Shown: one piece after another, positions 28,837 through 37,053 of the stretch | How positions within the stretch are numbered: position 1 is the stretch's first letter | Layout of the letters: each line of letters begins with the position of its first letter | Assembly (NCBI RefSeq): GCF_010671725.1 | Contig: NZ_JAAHBU010000122.1 | Span: 1 to 40,344 of the forward strand | Direction of reading: 5' to 3' | Length of the DNA stretch: 40,344 bases | From: Pseudomonas brassicae | GTDB taxonomy: Bacteria; Pseudomonadota; Gammaproteobacteria; Pseudomonadales; Pseudomonadaceae | The notes under the pieces: generated by a model | Seen by the model: only the letters and a program-made list of their open reading frames with translations | What the model was told of the DNA's origin: nothing | Databases searched by the model: none | Position numbers and translations under genes: made by a program

Positions 28837-28908
28837 GCTGCAGCTCCTGACAGCCATCTGGCTGACCAACGCGGCCAGCTGTCTGCCAGCACGCTACGCG
28901 ATGCCTGA

Positions 28909-28916
28909 CCCCCCCC
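28909..28916. repeat. run of eight C/G upstream of the RHS gene
   Basis: Eight C on the plus strand (G8 on the RHS strand) lie 73-80 bases before the RHS start codon and 17 bases beyond the AraC stop. It is the longest G/C homopolymer I noticed in the window and sits where length changes could alter promoter spacing. Confidence 0.6.
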
Positions 28917-28932
28917 GAAACTGACACTTCTA

Positions 28933-29736
28933 TCAGGTGACAACGGCGTGCGGAGCTGCTGCACGATAGTGCCCTGGCGTCGCCGCCAGGTGCTGCTTGA
29001 AGGCCCGCTGCAGGTGCGCCTGGTCGGCAAACCCGGCATCCAGCGCGACATCCGCGATCAACCGCCCCTGGCGCAGTTGGGCGCGGGCGTACTGCACCCG
29101 GCAGTCCAGCAGATAGCCGTGCGGCGTCAAGCCGAAGTGCTGTTTGAAGGCGCGGATCAGGTACGAGGTCGACAAACCGGCAGCCTGACTGATCGCCTCC
29201 AGCTTGAGCGGCTCGGTGCAATGCGCACGAATGAACGCTGCCGCACGATCAAGGCCCGGATTGCGCGGTGCCTGGGGGTGTGGCGCGGCCTCCAGGCGCT
29301 GGCCCAGGGCCCTGAAGAAAGCCTCGGCCGCAGCCTGCTTGAGCTCTGCCGCGCCGGTGCTGGCGGTCAGCGTCGCATACAGCCGCTGCACCTCCCCGAA
29401 TAATCCGGGCGAGGTGCTCAAGGTGGCCGCTACCGGCTCGAAACCCTGGCGCTGCAACCACGGCATGTCCACGTACAGCATCAGGTACGACCACGGCTGG
29501 TCGGCGATCGGGTTGCAGGCATGCACCACGCCGGGGTTCATCATCACCACCGTACCGGCGTCGATCTCGCGCCAGGTCTGACCACTGAGGTACGAGCTGC
29601 GCCCGGCGGTGATCGCACCAATGGAAAAGCCGGCGTGGGAATGGCGTGCATAACAGACCTTGCGCCCGTCAGCGACGCCGCGCGCCTCGATGAAGGGCAA
29701 GGCCGGGTCTCGCCAGAAACAGGAAGTGGTTTGCAT
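28933..29736 (-). CDS. AraC-family transcriptional regulator with N-terminal cupin domain
   Basis: The 267-residue protein has an N-terminal AraC-type cupin (YARHSHAGFSIGAITAG, then IDAGTVVMMNPGVVHACNP near residues 40-90) that would bind an effector, and two helix-turn-helix units at the C-terminus: LEAISQAAGLSTSYLIRAFKQHFGLTPHGYLLDCRV and IADVALDAGFADQAHLQRAFKQHLAATPGHYR. ATG 29736 is chosen because it starts just before the cupin and agrees with the family start. The RHS gene lies 96 bases downstream on the same strand and the XRE-cupin gene just upstream. Regulators of this form often control a neighbouring exporter, but none is here, so the target is unknown. Confidence 0.9.
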   Translation of the reverse strand: MQTTSCFWRDPALPFIEARGVADGRKVCYARHSHAGFSIGAITAGRSSYLSGQTWREIDAGTVVMMNPGVVHACNPIADQPWSYLMLYVDMPWLQRQGFEPVAATLSTSPGLFGEVQRLYATLTASTGAAELKQAAAEAFFRALGQRLEAAPHPQAPRNPGLDRAAAFIRAHCTEPLKLEAISQAAGLSTSYLIRAFKQHFGLTPHGYLLDCRVQYARAQLRQGRLIADVALDAGFADQAHLQRAFKQHLAATPGHYRAAAPHAVVT

Positions 29737-29788
29737 CGACACGGGCCTGCGCAGGTGAACCGATCCGCACTTTAGCAGGCTTTTTACC

Positions 29789-30333
29789 TCACGCTTGATC
29801 GGCGTCGTGCACCACCACCAGCAACTGCGCCTGCACGCTGCCGACCGAGCGCAAGCGGTGCGGAGTCTGGGCATTGAAGTGCAGCGCATCGCCACGTTCC
29901 AGCAGCACCCGTTCGTGCATGAAGTCCACCTCCACCTGGCCCTCGTGGACAAACAGGAACTCCTCGCCCAGGTGCTCCTTGAACGTCGAATCACTGAAAT
30001 CCGGCGGTGGGCAGATGATGAACGGCAACAGGCTGCGCTGGCCGATATGCTGGGCCAGCACCGCATATCCCGGGCCCTCGGCGCTACCGGACAGCGCCTG
30101 GCGCTCAGCGCTGCGTACCAGGCTGTAACGCGCCTGCGCGGGCTGATCTTCGGCGAACAGCTCTTCGACGTTCACGTTCACGCCCGCGCCAGCTTCAACG
30201 CTGCCGCAATCGACGGCGTGTTCAGACCGCGCTCGACCTTGGACAGGTAGCTTTTGGTCATGGCGGTTTTCTCGGCCAGCACCTCAAGGGTTAGCCCGAG
30301 TTTTTTTCTCAATACTTTCAATCGGATAGACAT
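29789..30333 (-). pseudogene. XRE-cupin transcriptional regulator, split in two by a one-base deletion (GTGA overlap)
   Basis: The N-terminal part from ATG 30333 is a helix-turn-helix of the XRE type (LKVLRKKLGLTLEVLAEKTA, then MTKSYLSKVERGLNTPSIAA). It runs to ALKLARA and hits TGA at 30178-30180. The C-terminal part, a cupin (FKEHLGEEFLFVHEGQVEVDF, then RGDALHFNAQTPHRL), begins with NVNVEELFAED in the next frame. One inserted base in GCGTGAAC restores a single protein of about 181 residues, the normal size of this small-ligand-sensing regulator family. The break has created GTGA, a GTG start overlapping the TGA stop, so the cupin might still be made by reinitiation. The gene is divergent from the aldolase-DapA pair and is its likely regulator. 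Confidence 0.82.
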
Positions 30334-30338
30334 TGGCA

Positions 30339-30370
30339 GCAACTTTTCCCAGTGCAGCGGGCAACTTTTT
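30339..30370. repeat. direct repeat GCAACTTTT in the XRE-cupin leader
   Basis: GCAACTTTT occurs at 30339-30347 and again at 30361-30369, 22 bases apart (two helical turns), just upstream of the regulator start codon. It could be an autoregulatory operator. Confidence 0.35.
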
Positions 30371-30378
30371 CTTGCGCA

Positions 30379-30413
30379 TGACACTTTGTGTCATATAGCC
30401 TTGTTTGTGTCAT
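30379..30413. promoter_or_regulatory. operator-like repeats in the divergent XRE-cupin/aldolase promoter region
   Basis: TGACAC-TTT-GTGTCA (30379-30393) is a perfect inverted repeat. Its right half, TTTGTGTCAT (30385-30394), recurs exactly as a direct repeat at 30404-30413, 19 bases on. The site lies midway between the divergent start codons at 30333 and 30495. This is the expected place for the binding sites of the XRE-cupin regulator. Confidence 0.6.
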
Positions 30414-30494
30414 CGCGTTGACCGCCCCGATCACCTTCCAAGCAACCGGAGCGGGCCAGCCCTGACGCCCATCACGCCACCGAGGACTCCCCCC

Positions 30495-31277
30495 ATGGCC
30501 AAGACATTGGCACTGCCCAAGGACCAACTGGTCAAGCAGGCCCTTGCGCAGATGCAAGACTCGCTCGCCGATAATACGTGGACTGTGCGAGAAAAGCTGG
30601 CACTGACCTGCCGGATTCTGTTCGACAACGGCCACGACTCGGGCCTGGCTGGCCAGATCAGCGCACGCGGCCCGCAGCCGGGCACCTTCTACACCCAGCA
30701 ACTGGGGCTGGGCTTTGACGAAATCAGCGCCAGCAACCTGCTGCTGGTCAACGAAGACCTTGAGGTGCTCGAAGGCAGCGGCATGCCCAACCCGGCCAAT
30801 CGTTTCCATAGCTGGGTGTACCGGGCGCGGCCGGACGTGAACTGCATCATCCATACCCACCCGACCCATGTCGCCGCCCTGTCGATGCTTGAAGTGCCAC
30901 TGCAGGTATCGCACATGGACCTGTGCCCTCTGTATGAAGATTGCGCGTTTCTGCAAGGCTGGCCGGGTGTTCCGGTGGGCAACGAGGAAGGCGAGCTGAT
31001 CAGCGCCGCGCTGGGTGACAAGCGCGCCATCCTGCTCTCGCACCATGGGCAATTGTCGACAGGCGCCAGCATCGAGCAAGCCTGCGTCATTGCACAACTG
31101 ATCGAGCGTGCTGCCAGGTTGCAATTGCTGGCCATGGCGGCCGGGCAGATCAAGCCGATCGAGCCCGCGCTGGGCCGCGAGGCGCACGACTGGATCGACC
31201 GCCCCAAGCGCCACGCTGCCGCCTTCAATTACTATGCCCGGCAATGCCTGCGCCAGCATGCCGATTGCCTGAACTGA
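30495..31277 (+). CDS. class II aldolase/adducin-domain protein, atypical active site
   Basis: The 260-residue protein has the class II aldolase fold with three zinc-type histidines: His120 and His122 in IIHTHP and His184 in LLSHHGQL. ARGPQPGTFYTQQLGLGFDEI near residues 57-77 is the phosphate/glycine loop region. Where fuculose aldolase has SSE with the catalytic Glu before FH, this protein has NPAN-RFHSWVYRARPD, so the usual acid/base is missing. It may be a decarboxylase, epimerase or lyase of another kind. ATG 30495 lies after GAGGACTCC and begins MAKTLALPKDQ. It is followed after 28 bases by a DapA-family gene and preceded by operator-like repeats. Confidence 0.87.
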   Translation: MAKTLALPKDQLVKQALAQMQDSLADNTWTVREKLALTCRILFDNGHDSGLAGQISARGPQPGTFYTQQLGLGFDEISASNLLLVNEDLEVLEGSGMPNPANRFHSWVYRARPDVNCIIHTHPTHVAALSMLEVPLQVSHMDLCPLYEDCAFLQGWPGVPVGNEEGELISAALGDKRAILLSHHGQLSTGASIEQACVIAQLIERAARLQLLAMAAGQIKPIEPALGREAHDWIDRPKRHAAAFNYYARQCLRQHADCLN

Positions 31278-31305
31278 TTCCGCCCTTTTTCCGGAGCATG
31301 CAACC

Positions 31306-32190
31306 ATGACCACGACCTTTCACGGCATCATCGGCTACACCATCACCCCGTTCAGTGCCGATGGCGCAGGACTCGACCTGCCGGCGCTGGGGCGCTCCAT
31401 CGACCGCCTGATCGAGGGCGGCGTACAGGCCATTGCGCCGCTGGGCAGCACAGGCGAAGGCGCCTACCTGAGTGACCGCGAATGGGACGAAGTGGCCGAG
31501 TTCAGCCTGGCGCACATCGCCGGGCGCGTGCCGAGCATCGTCAGTGTCTCGGACTTGACCACCGCCAGCGCCATGCGCCGGGCACGCTTTGCAGAGGCCA
31601 ACGGGGCCGATGCCGTGATGGTATTGCCGGCCGCGTACTGGAAGCTGAGCGACGCAGAAATCCTGCAGCACTACCAGCGCATTGGCGACTGCATCGGCGT
31701 GCCGATCATGCTCTACAACAATCCGGCCACCAGTGGCACCGACCTGTCGGTGGAGCTGATCCTGCGCATCGTGCGCCAGGTGGAAAACGTGACCATGGTC
31801 AAGGAGAGCACCGGTGACATTCAGCGCATGCATCGCTTGCAGCAGCTGGGTGAAGGCCAGGTGCCGTTCTACAACGGCTGCAACCCGTTGGCACTGGAGG
31901 CGTTCGTGGCGGGTGCCACGGGCTGGTGCACGGCGGCGGCGAACCTGATCCCGGCGCTCAACCAGCAGCTGTATCAAGCCGTGCTGAACAACGACCTGGA
32001 CGCGGCACGGGCGTTGTTCTACCGCCAGTTGCCATTGCTGGAGTTCATTCTCAAGGGTGGCTTGCCGGCGACGGTGAAGGCTGGGCTGGGGTTGACCGGG
32101 TTGGCGGTGGGCGAGCCGCGCAAGCCGGTGTTTGCCTTGGATGAGGCCGGGTGTGGGCGGCTGCAGCAACTGCTCGAACAGATGCGCTGA
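31306..32190 (+). CDS. DapA-family (dihydrodipicolinate synthase/N-acetylneuraminate lyase) aldolase
   Basis: The 294-residue TIM-barrel protein has the family signature: APLGSTGEGAYLS (44-56), Tyr137 in LYNNPATSG and the Schiff-base Lys166 in TMVKESTGD. The genome surely has another dapA for lysine synthesis. This copy sits with an aldolase-like gene and a divergent XRE-cupin regulator, so a catabolic lyase or dehydratase acting on a keto-acid is more likely. ATG 31306 follows CCGGAGCATGCAACC. It is probably cotranscribed with the aldolase-like gene, and the pair ends at a long hairpin. Confidence 0.9.
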   Translation: MTTTFHGIIGYTITPFSADGAGLDLPALGRSIDRLIEGGVQAIAPLGSTGEGAYLSDREWDEVAEFSLAHIAGRVPSIVSVSDLTTASAMRRARFAEANGADAVMVLPAAYWKLSDAEILQHYQRIGDCIGVPIMLYNNPATSGTDLSVELILRIVRQVENVTMVKESTGDIQRMHRLQQLGEGQVPFYNGCNPLALEAFVAGATGWCTAAANLIPALNQQLYQAVLNNDLDAARALFYRQLPLLEFILKGGLPATVKAGLGLTGLAVGEPRKPVFALDEAGCGRLQQLLEQMR

Positions 32191-32204
32191 CAGCCTGGAG
32201 GCAA

Positions 32205-32253
32205 CAGCGCATTCTGCTGGCGAGCCCTGCAGGTTCGCCGGCAGATTGCGCTG
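32205..32253. terminator. long imperfect hairpin between convergent genes (terminator or REP-like)
   Basis: The arms 32205-32223 and 32234-32253 pair over about 19 positions with three imperfect places around a ten-base loop; the inner part is CTGCTGGCGA against TTCGCCGGCAG. It lies between the DapA-family gene and the TonB receptor end at 32275. No T tract follows, so it may be a REP-like element as well as a transcription barrier. Confidence 0.55.
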
Positions 32254-32274
32254 GGGCCACAAATGCAGCCGTTT

Positions 32275-34515
32275 TTACAACGCCCAGTCCAGGCTCAAGG
32301 TGACAGTCCGCGGGTCGCCCCAGTACACGCCGTTATAGAAACCCACGTTGTTGTAGTACTTGGTGTCCAGCAGGTTCTTCACATTCAGCGATGCCTACAG
32401 GTGCTCGTCGAACGCGTAGCGCGACATCAACCCGACGACGGTATAGGCACGCTGACGGATATCGGTTTCAACCGTGATGTACTCGCCTGCGGCATCACGC
32501 CCCACCGGGCGATTGCCGCTGTCGTAGATCGCACTCTGCCAGTCCACCGAACCGCCCACCGTCAACTGCTCCATGACCTTGTAGGTCGTGTTCAGACGTA
32601 CCATGTTCAATGGCTGCGTCGTATTGCGGCGTTTTTTATCGGCATCCAGCGAGTGGGTGTAGCTGTAGCCCAACGTCATGTTCCAGCCCGCCATCACCTC
32701 GCCGCCAATCTCGGCCTCGAAACCGTCAACGGTGTTGCCCTTGCCACCGCTCTTGTAATACGTGGTCAGTTGGCCATCGGCATTGCGTGTGCGCGAGTAG
32801 TCGACCTCGGCAACGTTGTCCTGCTTGCTGCGGTACACCGCCGTGCTCAGGTTCAGACGCTCATCGAGCAAACTGCCTTTGAGCCCGACTTCGTAGTTGC
32901 TCCCAACCACCGGGTCCAGGTACTGATCATTGACGTCCTTCAGGTTCTGCGGTTTGAAGATGTCGGTGTAACTGGCATACACGGTGTATTCGTCGGTCAG
33001 GTCGTAGAGAATCCCTGCATACGGGGTCCAGACATCGTTGTGCGTGCGTGTGGTCTTGTTGTTGGGCGAGGTGACCTGACCGGCATCGTTGTACCGCCAG
33101 GACTGGCTCGTCACCTCCCAACTGCCATATCGACTGCCCAGCACCAGGTGCAGTTCATCGGTAATGTTCAGGCGCGTCGCCAGGTAGCCGGCCTTCTGCT
33201 CGGTGGTGGAACGGGAGCTGTCCAGGTGGGTGACGGTGTCGGGGAATTTCTCCACCCCCCCCAGGTATTTCCAGTCCGCAATCGTGGTGTAGCCAGCTGG
33301 CACTGCACCCGGACGCACGAACGGCGCACTGTTGCGCCGCTTCGACTCCCCATAGCCGATCATGAAGTCGTGCTCACGCCCGAACAAGGCAAACGGCCCC
33401 GCCACGTTCAGGTCCACCGCACTCATCTTCTCGTCGCCGATGAAGTGGCTGGTCCACGCGTTCATGCCGCTGCGGTCGGCTGCCGGGAAGCCATTGCCGC
33501 CGAAGTACACCTTGCCATCGGTTTCGCTCTGACGGTAGGTGTAGGCCGCCTTGAGCTTCCACTCACCGGCCAGGCGCTGGTCGAGGGTGGCAAACACGGT
33601 TTCGTCCTTGAGCGGCCACGAACTCCAGGCCGCCGAGATGTTGTTCGAGCGCGGCAACTTGGCCTTGCCGCCCGACGCATTCCAGTACGGGACGGTGCCC
33701 CACGAGGCGCCCTGCACATGCTTGTTCTGATAGTCGTAACCCACCGCCAGCACCGTGTCGTCGGTCAGGTCGCCTTCGAGGATGCCGTAGGCCACCTCCC
33801 GCTGGGTCTGATAGCGGTCACGGAACGAGTCGGCATCGCGGTAGGCCAGCACGCTGCGCCCGCGCAGGCGGCCGTCGAACGCCAGCGGGCCACCCACGTC
33901 GACATAGCTGTAGTAGTTGTCGTAGCTGCCACCGCGCAGCCCGGTCTTGATCGCCAGCTCATGGGTCGGGCGCTTACGCATCATGTTGATGGTACCCGAG
34001 GGATCACCTGCGCCCGTGGTCAGGCCGGTGGCGCCGCGCACCACTTCGATACGGTCGTAGATGATGGTGTCGGAGTCGGACTTCAGGCCCGAGAAGGTAT
34101 TGAGCATGCCGTCGATCTGGAAGTTGTCGATGGCATAGCCGCGCGAGCTGTAGGTGGGTCGCTCGGAGTCGTTGCGCTGGACCACCACACCGGTGACCTG
34201 GCTCATGGCTTCGGACAGGGTGTCGAGCTGGAAGTCGTCGAGTTGCTGGCGGGTCAGCACCGACATCGACTGTGGGGTGTCCTTGATCGACAGGTTCAGC
34301 CGCGTGGCGGTACTCATGCTGCCGGTGGTGTAAGCCCCGGTATTTTCGGTGGTGCGGCCCAGCCCCTGAGCATTCACCGTGGTAGAGCCAAGTTCCAGCG
34401 TTTGCACGCTGGCGGCCACCGGCGGGGTTTGGTTGTCGGCCAGGGCGGCGGCACTGCAGGCAGCGCCACACACACCAAGCGTCAAGGTCATGGAACGGGT
34501 AATCGGCGCGAACAT
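32275..34515 (-). pseudogene. TonB-dependent siderophore receptor with in-frame TAG before the last strands
   Basis: From ATG 34515 there is a signal peptide ending near ALA, a TonB box in ELGSTTVNAQ, a siderophore-type plug (IKDTPQSMSVLTRQQLDDF, DRIEVVRGATGLTTGAGDPSG) and a 22-strand-type barrel. At codon 707 the frame meets TAG (32395-32397) between DEHL and ASLNVKNLLDTKYY. The same frame then continues to the true C-terminus (TVTLSLDWAL) at TAA 32275, so about 39 residues are cut off. Gln (CAG to TAG) is the likely original. The lost strands carry the C-terminal assembly signal for the outer membrane, so the product should be inactive unless the stop is read through. No N-terminal signalling (STN) domain is present. 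Confidence 0.88.
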
Positions 34516-34593
34516 CGCTGCCTTCTCCTTGTTTTAGCTGGGGAAATTCCGTTTAAAAGCGCGGGGCGAAGCATAATGAAAACCAACCTCAAA

Positions 34594-34612
34594 TGCGAAT
34601 GCTTATTGATAC
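34594..34612. promoter_or_regulatory. possible Fur box upstream of the siderophore receptor
   Basis: TGCGAATGCTTATTGATAC lies about 80 bases before the receptor start, in the only AT-rich stretch there. It resembles Pseudomonas Fur sites of the GCGAATG-N-TTNTTATT kind but agrees only partly with the 19-bp consensus. Iron control would be expected for this receptor. Confidence 0.4.
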
Positions 34613-34624
34613 ATATTTGAAGGC

Positions 34625-34656
34625 AAAAAAAGAGCGACCCGCAGATCGCTCTTTTG
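34625..34656. terminator. bidirectional intrinsic terminator
   Basis: AAAAGAGCGA (34628-34637) and TCGCTCTTTT (34646-34655) form a perfect 10-bp stem with an eight-base loop. Seven A on the left give a T7 tail on the minus strand, so it mainly ends the CoA-transferase transcript. Confidence 0.9.
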
Positions 34657-34686
34657 TGCCCAGCGATGGGCCGCGCATTACACCGG

Positions 34687-35343
34687 TTAGAACGTCATTT
34701 CCTTTACATCATCGGCCACGATCAGCTTGCCGGCGGTCTTGGCAATGATCTCCTCCACGCTCACCCCCGGTGCAGTCTCGCGCAGGATGAACGCACCGTT
34801 CTCGATCTCCAGGTACGCAAGGTCGGTCAGCACCTTGCGGATGCACCCCGCACCGGTCAGTGGCAGGCTGCAACGCGACAGCAGCTTGGACTCGCCATCC
34901 TTGGACGCATGGGTCATGGTGACAATGATATTGTCGGCGCCGGCCACCAGGTCCATCGCCCCGCCCATGCCTTTGACCAGCTTGCCGGGGATCATCCAGG
35001 AGGCAATATTGCCCTCCACGTCCACTTCGAATGCGCCCAGCACCGTGAGGTCGACATGCCCGCCACGGATCATGGCGAACGACTCGGCCGAGTTGAAGAT
35101 CGACGCCCCGCGCCGGGCAGTCACGGTCTGTTTGCCGGCATTGATCATGTCTGCGTCGAGTTGCGCCTCGGTGGGGAATTCGCCCATGCCGAGCAAGCCG
35201 TTTTCCGACTGCAGCATCACGTCGATATCGTCAGGTACGTAGTTGGCCACCAGGGTCGGGATGCCGATGCCCAGGTTCACGTAGAAACCGTCCTTGAGTT
35301 CGCGGGCTACACGTTGTGCCATTTGTTCGCGGGTAAGTGCCAT
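34687..35343 (-). CDS. scoB: 3-oxoacid (acetoacetate-type) CoA-transferase subunit B
   Basis: The 218-residue protein has the subunit B signature with the catalytic glutamate Glu47 in QSENGLLGMG, which carries the CoA thioester during transfer. LGIGIPTLVANYVPDDIDV precedes it, and GASIFNSAESFAMIRGGHVDLTVLGAFEVD follows. With subunit A it moves CoA from succinyl-CoA or acetyl-CoA to acetoacetate or a similar 3-oxoacid. This enters ketone-body or short-chain fatty acid use. ATG 35343 lies 36 bases after the end of subunit A. The related PcaJ of the beta-ketoadipate pathway is an alternative, but no pca genes are nearby. A strong terminator follows. Confidence 0.92.
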   Translation of the reverse strand: MALTREQMAQRVARELKDGFYVNLGIGIPTLVANYVPDDIDVMLQSENGLLGMGEFPTEAQLDADMINAGKQTVTARRGASIFNSAESFAMIRGGHVDLTVLGAFEVDVEGNIASWMIPGKLVKGMGGAMDLVAGADNIIVTMTHASKDGESKLLSRCSLPLTGAGCIRKVLTDLAYLEIENGAFILRETAPGVSVEEIIAKTAGKLIVADDVKEMTF

Positions 35344-35379
35344 GCTCAGGTTCTCTTTGTTGTTCTGCGCGGAGTCGGG

Positions 35380-36078
35380 TCAGGCTTTGACCGTGCGTTT
35401 CTCGATACGCTTTTCGAAGCGGCCAACGATGATGCGGTCGACATAGATGCCCGGGGTGTGGATCTCGCTGGGCAGCAGCACGCCGGGCTCGACGATTTCC
35501 TCGACCTCGACCACGGTGATCTTGCCGGCCGTGGCTGCCAGCGGGTTGAAGTTCTGCGCGGTGTGGCGGTACACCACGTTGCCATAGTGGTCGGCCTTCC
35601 AGCCTTTGACGATGGCGAAGTCGCCGGTGATCGCCTGTTCGAGAATGTACTTGCGCCCGTTGAACTCACGTACTTCCTTGCCCTCGGCAACCGGGGTGCC
35701 ATAACCTGTGGCCGTGAAGAAAGCCGGGATACCGGCACCGCCAGCACGCATCTTCTCGGCCAGGGTGCCTTGCGGGGTAAGCTCCACTTCCAGCTCGCCA
35801 CTGAGCAGTTGGCGCTCGAATTCGGCGTTCTCGCCCACGTACGAGGCAATCATCTTGCGGATCTGCCGGTCTTCGAGCAGCACACCCAGGCCAAAACCGT
35901 CGACACCGCAGTTGTTGGAGACCACGGTCAGCCCACTGACGCCGCGGCGCTTGATCTCGGCAATGAGGTTTTCCGGAATGCCGCACAGGCCGAAGCCGCC
36001 AGCCAGTACGGTCATGTTGTCGGTAAGGCCGGCAAGGGCCTCTTCATAGGTCGCTACGCGCTTGTCCAGTCCGGCCAT
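35380..36078 (-). CDS. scoA: 3-oxoacid (acetoacetate-type) CoA-transferase subunit A
   Basis: The 232-residue protein is the CoA-binding subunit. [21 protein letters not shown] near residues 27-47 is the conserved glycine-rich loop, and [26 protein letters not shown] lies near the middle. ATG 36078 ([15 protein letters not shown]) is the family start; an upstream ATG at 36159 would add a low-quality extension through the promoter. An AGGCGG ribosome site lies upstream. It is first in the scoA-scoB operon and divergent from an aldo/keto reductase, with an inverted repeat between them. No thiolase or transporter is next to it, so the physiological substrate is not fixed. Confidence 0.92.
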   Translation of the reverse strand: MAGLDKRVATYEEALAGLTDNMTVLAGGFGLCGIPENLIAEIKRRGVSGLTVVSNNCGVDGFGLGVLLEDRQIRKMIASYVGENAEFERQLLSGELEVELTPQGTLAEKMRAGGAGIPAFFTATGYGTPVAEGKEVREFNGRKYILEQAITGDFAIVKGWKADHYGNVVYRHTAQNFNPLAATAGKITVVEVEEIVEPGVLLPSEIHTPGIYVDRIIVGRFEKRIEKRTVKA

Positions 36079-36182
36079 GCTGATCCGCCTTTTGTAGTTG
36101 TTGAACCGACGAGGGGTGTCGGAGAGCGTCTGGGGCCATCTTCCCCCCTGCTCACTCATTTGTTAATTTTGTTTTTTTGATC

Positions 36183-36207
36183 GATTGATTCATTATTTAA
36201 ATCAATC
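36183..36207. promoter_or_regulatory. inverted repeat (operator) between scoAB and the aldo/keto reductase
   Basis: GATTGATT (36183-36190) and AATCAATC (36200-36207) are perfect inverted copies with nine AT-rich bases between. They lie in the 153-base divergent promoter region, 25 bases before the reductase ATG. The 17-bp centre spacing suits a dimeric regulator; none is encoded nearby. Confidence 0.6.
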
Positions 36208-36231
36208 ATTGGTCCCCTGCAGGAGCTCACC

Positions 36232-37053
36232 ATGCGCACGCTCACACTTGGCGGTTCAACTGTCCCGGTCATCGGCCAGGGCACCTGGTTCATGGGCGAA
36301 CAGCCTGACCGGCAGCAGGCCGAAGTCAGCGCCCTGCAACAGGGCATCGAGCTGGGCCTGAGCCTCATCGATAGCGCCGAGATGTACGCCGAAGGGGGCG
36401 CCGAGCAGGTTGTGGGCCGCGCCATCCAGGGCCGCCGCGACCAGGTTTTCCTGGTCAGCAAGGTCTACCCGCACAACGCCAGCCGCACCGGCATCCCGGC
36501 CGCCTGCGCACGCAGCCTCACCCGCCTGGGCACAGACTGCATCGATCTTTACCTGTTGCACTGGCGTGGCCAGTACCCCCTGGAAGAAACCGTAGAAGCC
36601 TTCGAGCGTCTGCGTGAAGCCGGCAAGATCAGGCACTGGGGCGTGTCCAACTTCGATGTCGACGACCTGCGCGAGCTGGATAACCCGGCGTGCGTCACCA
36701 ACCAGGTGCTGTACAACCCCGAGCAACGTGGCATCGAGTTCGACCTGCTGCCCTACAGCCGCAAGCGCCAATTGCCGAGCATGGCCTACTGCCCGTTGGC
36801 CCAGGCGGGGCGCCTGCTCAACCACCCGGTGCTGCACCAGATTGCCGAACAGCATGGCGCTACCCCTGCACAGGTGGTGCTGGCCTGGGTCACCCGTGAC
36901 GACGGCGTGGTTGCCATCCCCAAGGCCGTGCAGCCCCGCCATGTGCAGCTCAATGCTGCGGCCGCCAGCCTGAGCCTGCGCGACGAAGACCTGCGCGCCA
37001 TCGACCGGGCTTTCCCCGCGCCAACCCGCAAGCAGCGCCTGGCGATGGTCTGA
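36232..37053 (+). CDS. aldo/keto reductase
   Basis: The 273-residue TIM-barrel protein has the AKR catalytic set: Asp47 and Tyr52 in LIDSAEMYAEGGAE, Lys77 in FLVSKVYP and His110 in LYLLHW. The NADPH-binding end is IPKAVQPRHVQLNAAA near residue 230. It should reduce an aldehyde or ketone with NADPH; the 2,5-diketogluconate reductase-like group is closest in outline. ATG 36232 has AGGAG nine bases upstream. It is divergent from scoAB across the inverted repeat and ends just before the convergent dnaE2 end (37054), with no gap. Confidence 0.93.
   Translation: MRTLTLGGSTVPVIGQGTWFMGEQPDRQQAEVSALQQGIELGLSLIDSAEMYAEGGAEQVVGRAIQGRRDQVFLVSKVYPHNASRTGIPAACARSLTRLGTDCIDLYLLHWRGQYPLEETVEAFERLREAGKIRHWGVSNFDVDDLRELDNPACVTNQVLYNPEQRGIEFDLLPYSRKRQLPSMAYCPLAQAGRLLNHPVLHQIAEQHGATPAQVVLAWVTRDDGVVAIPKAVQPRHVQLNAAAASLSLRDEDLRAIDRAFPAPTRKQRLAMV

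Noticed and set aside
32263..34620. 785-codon plus-strand open frame opposite the siderophore receptor
   Set aside because: Same reason. The minus strand encodes recognisable plug and barrel motifs; the plus-strand translation has no domain and spans the receptor promoter.
34654..36180. 508-codon plus-strand open frame opposite scoA/scoB
   Set aside because: Antisense shadow caused by high G+C; it crosses a strong terminator and two genes with intact catalytic motifs.
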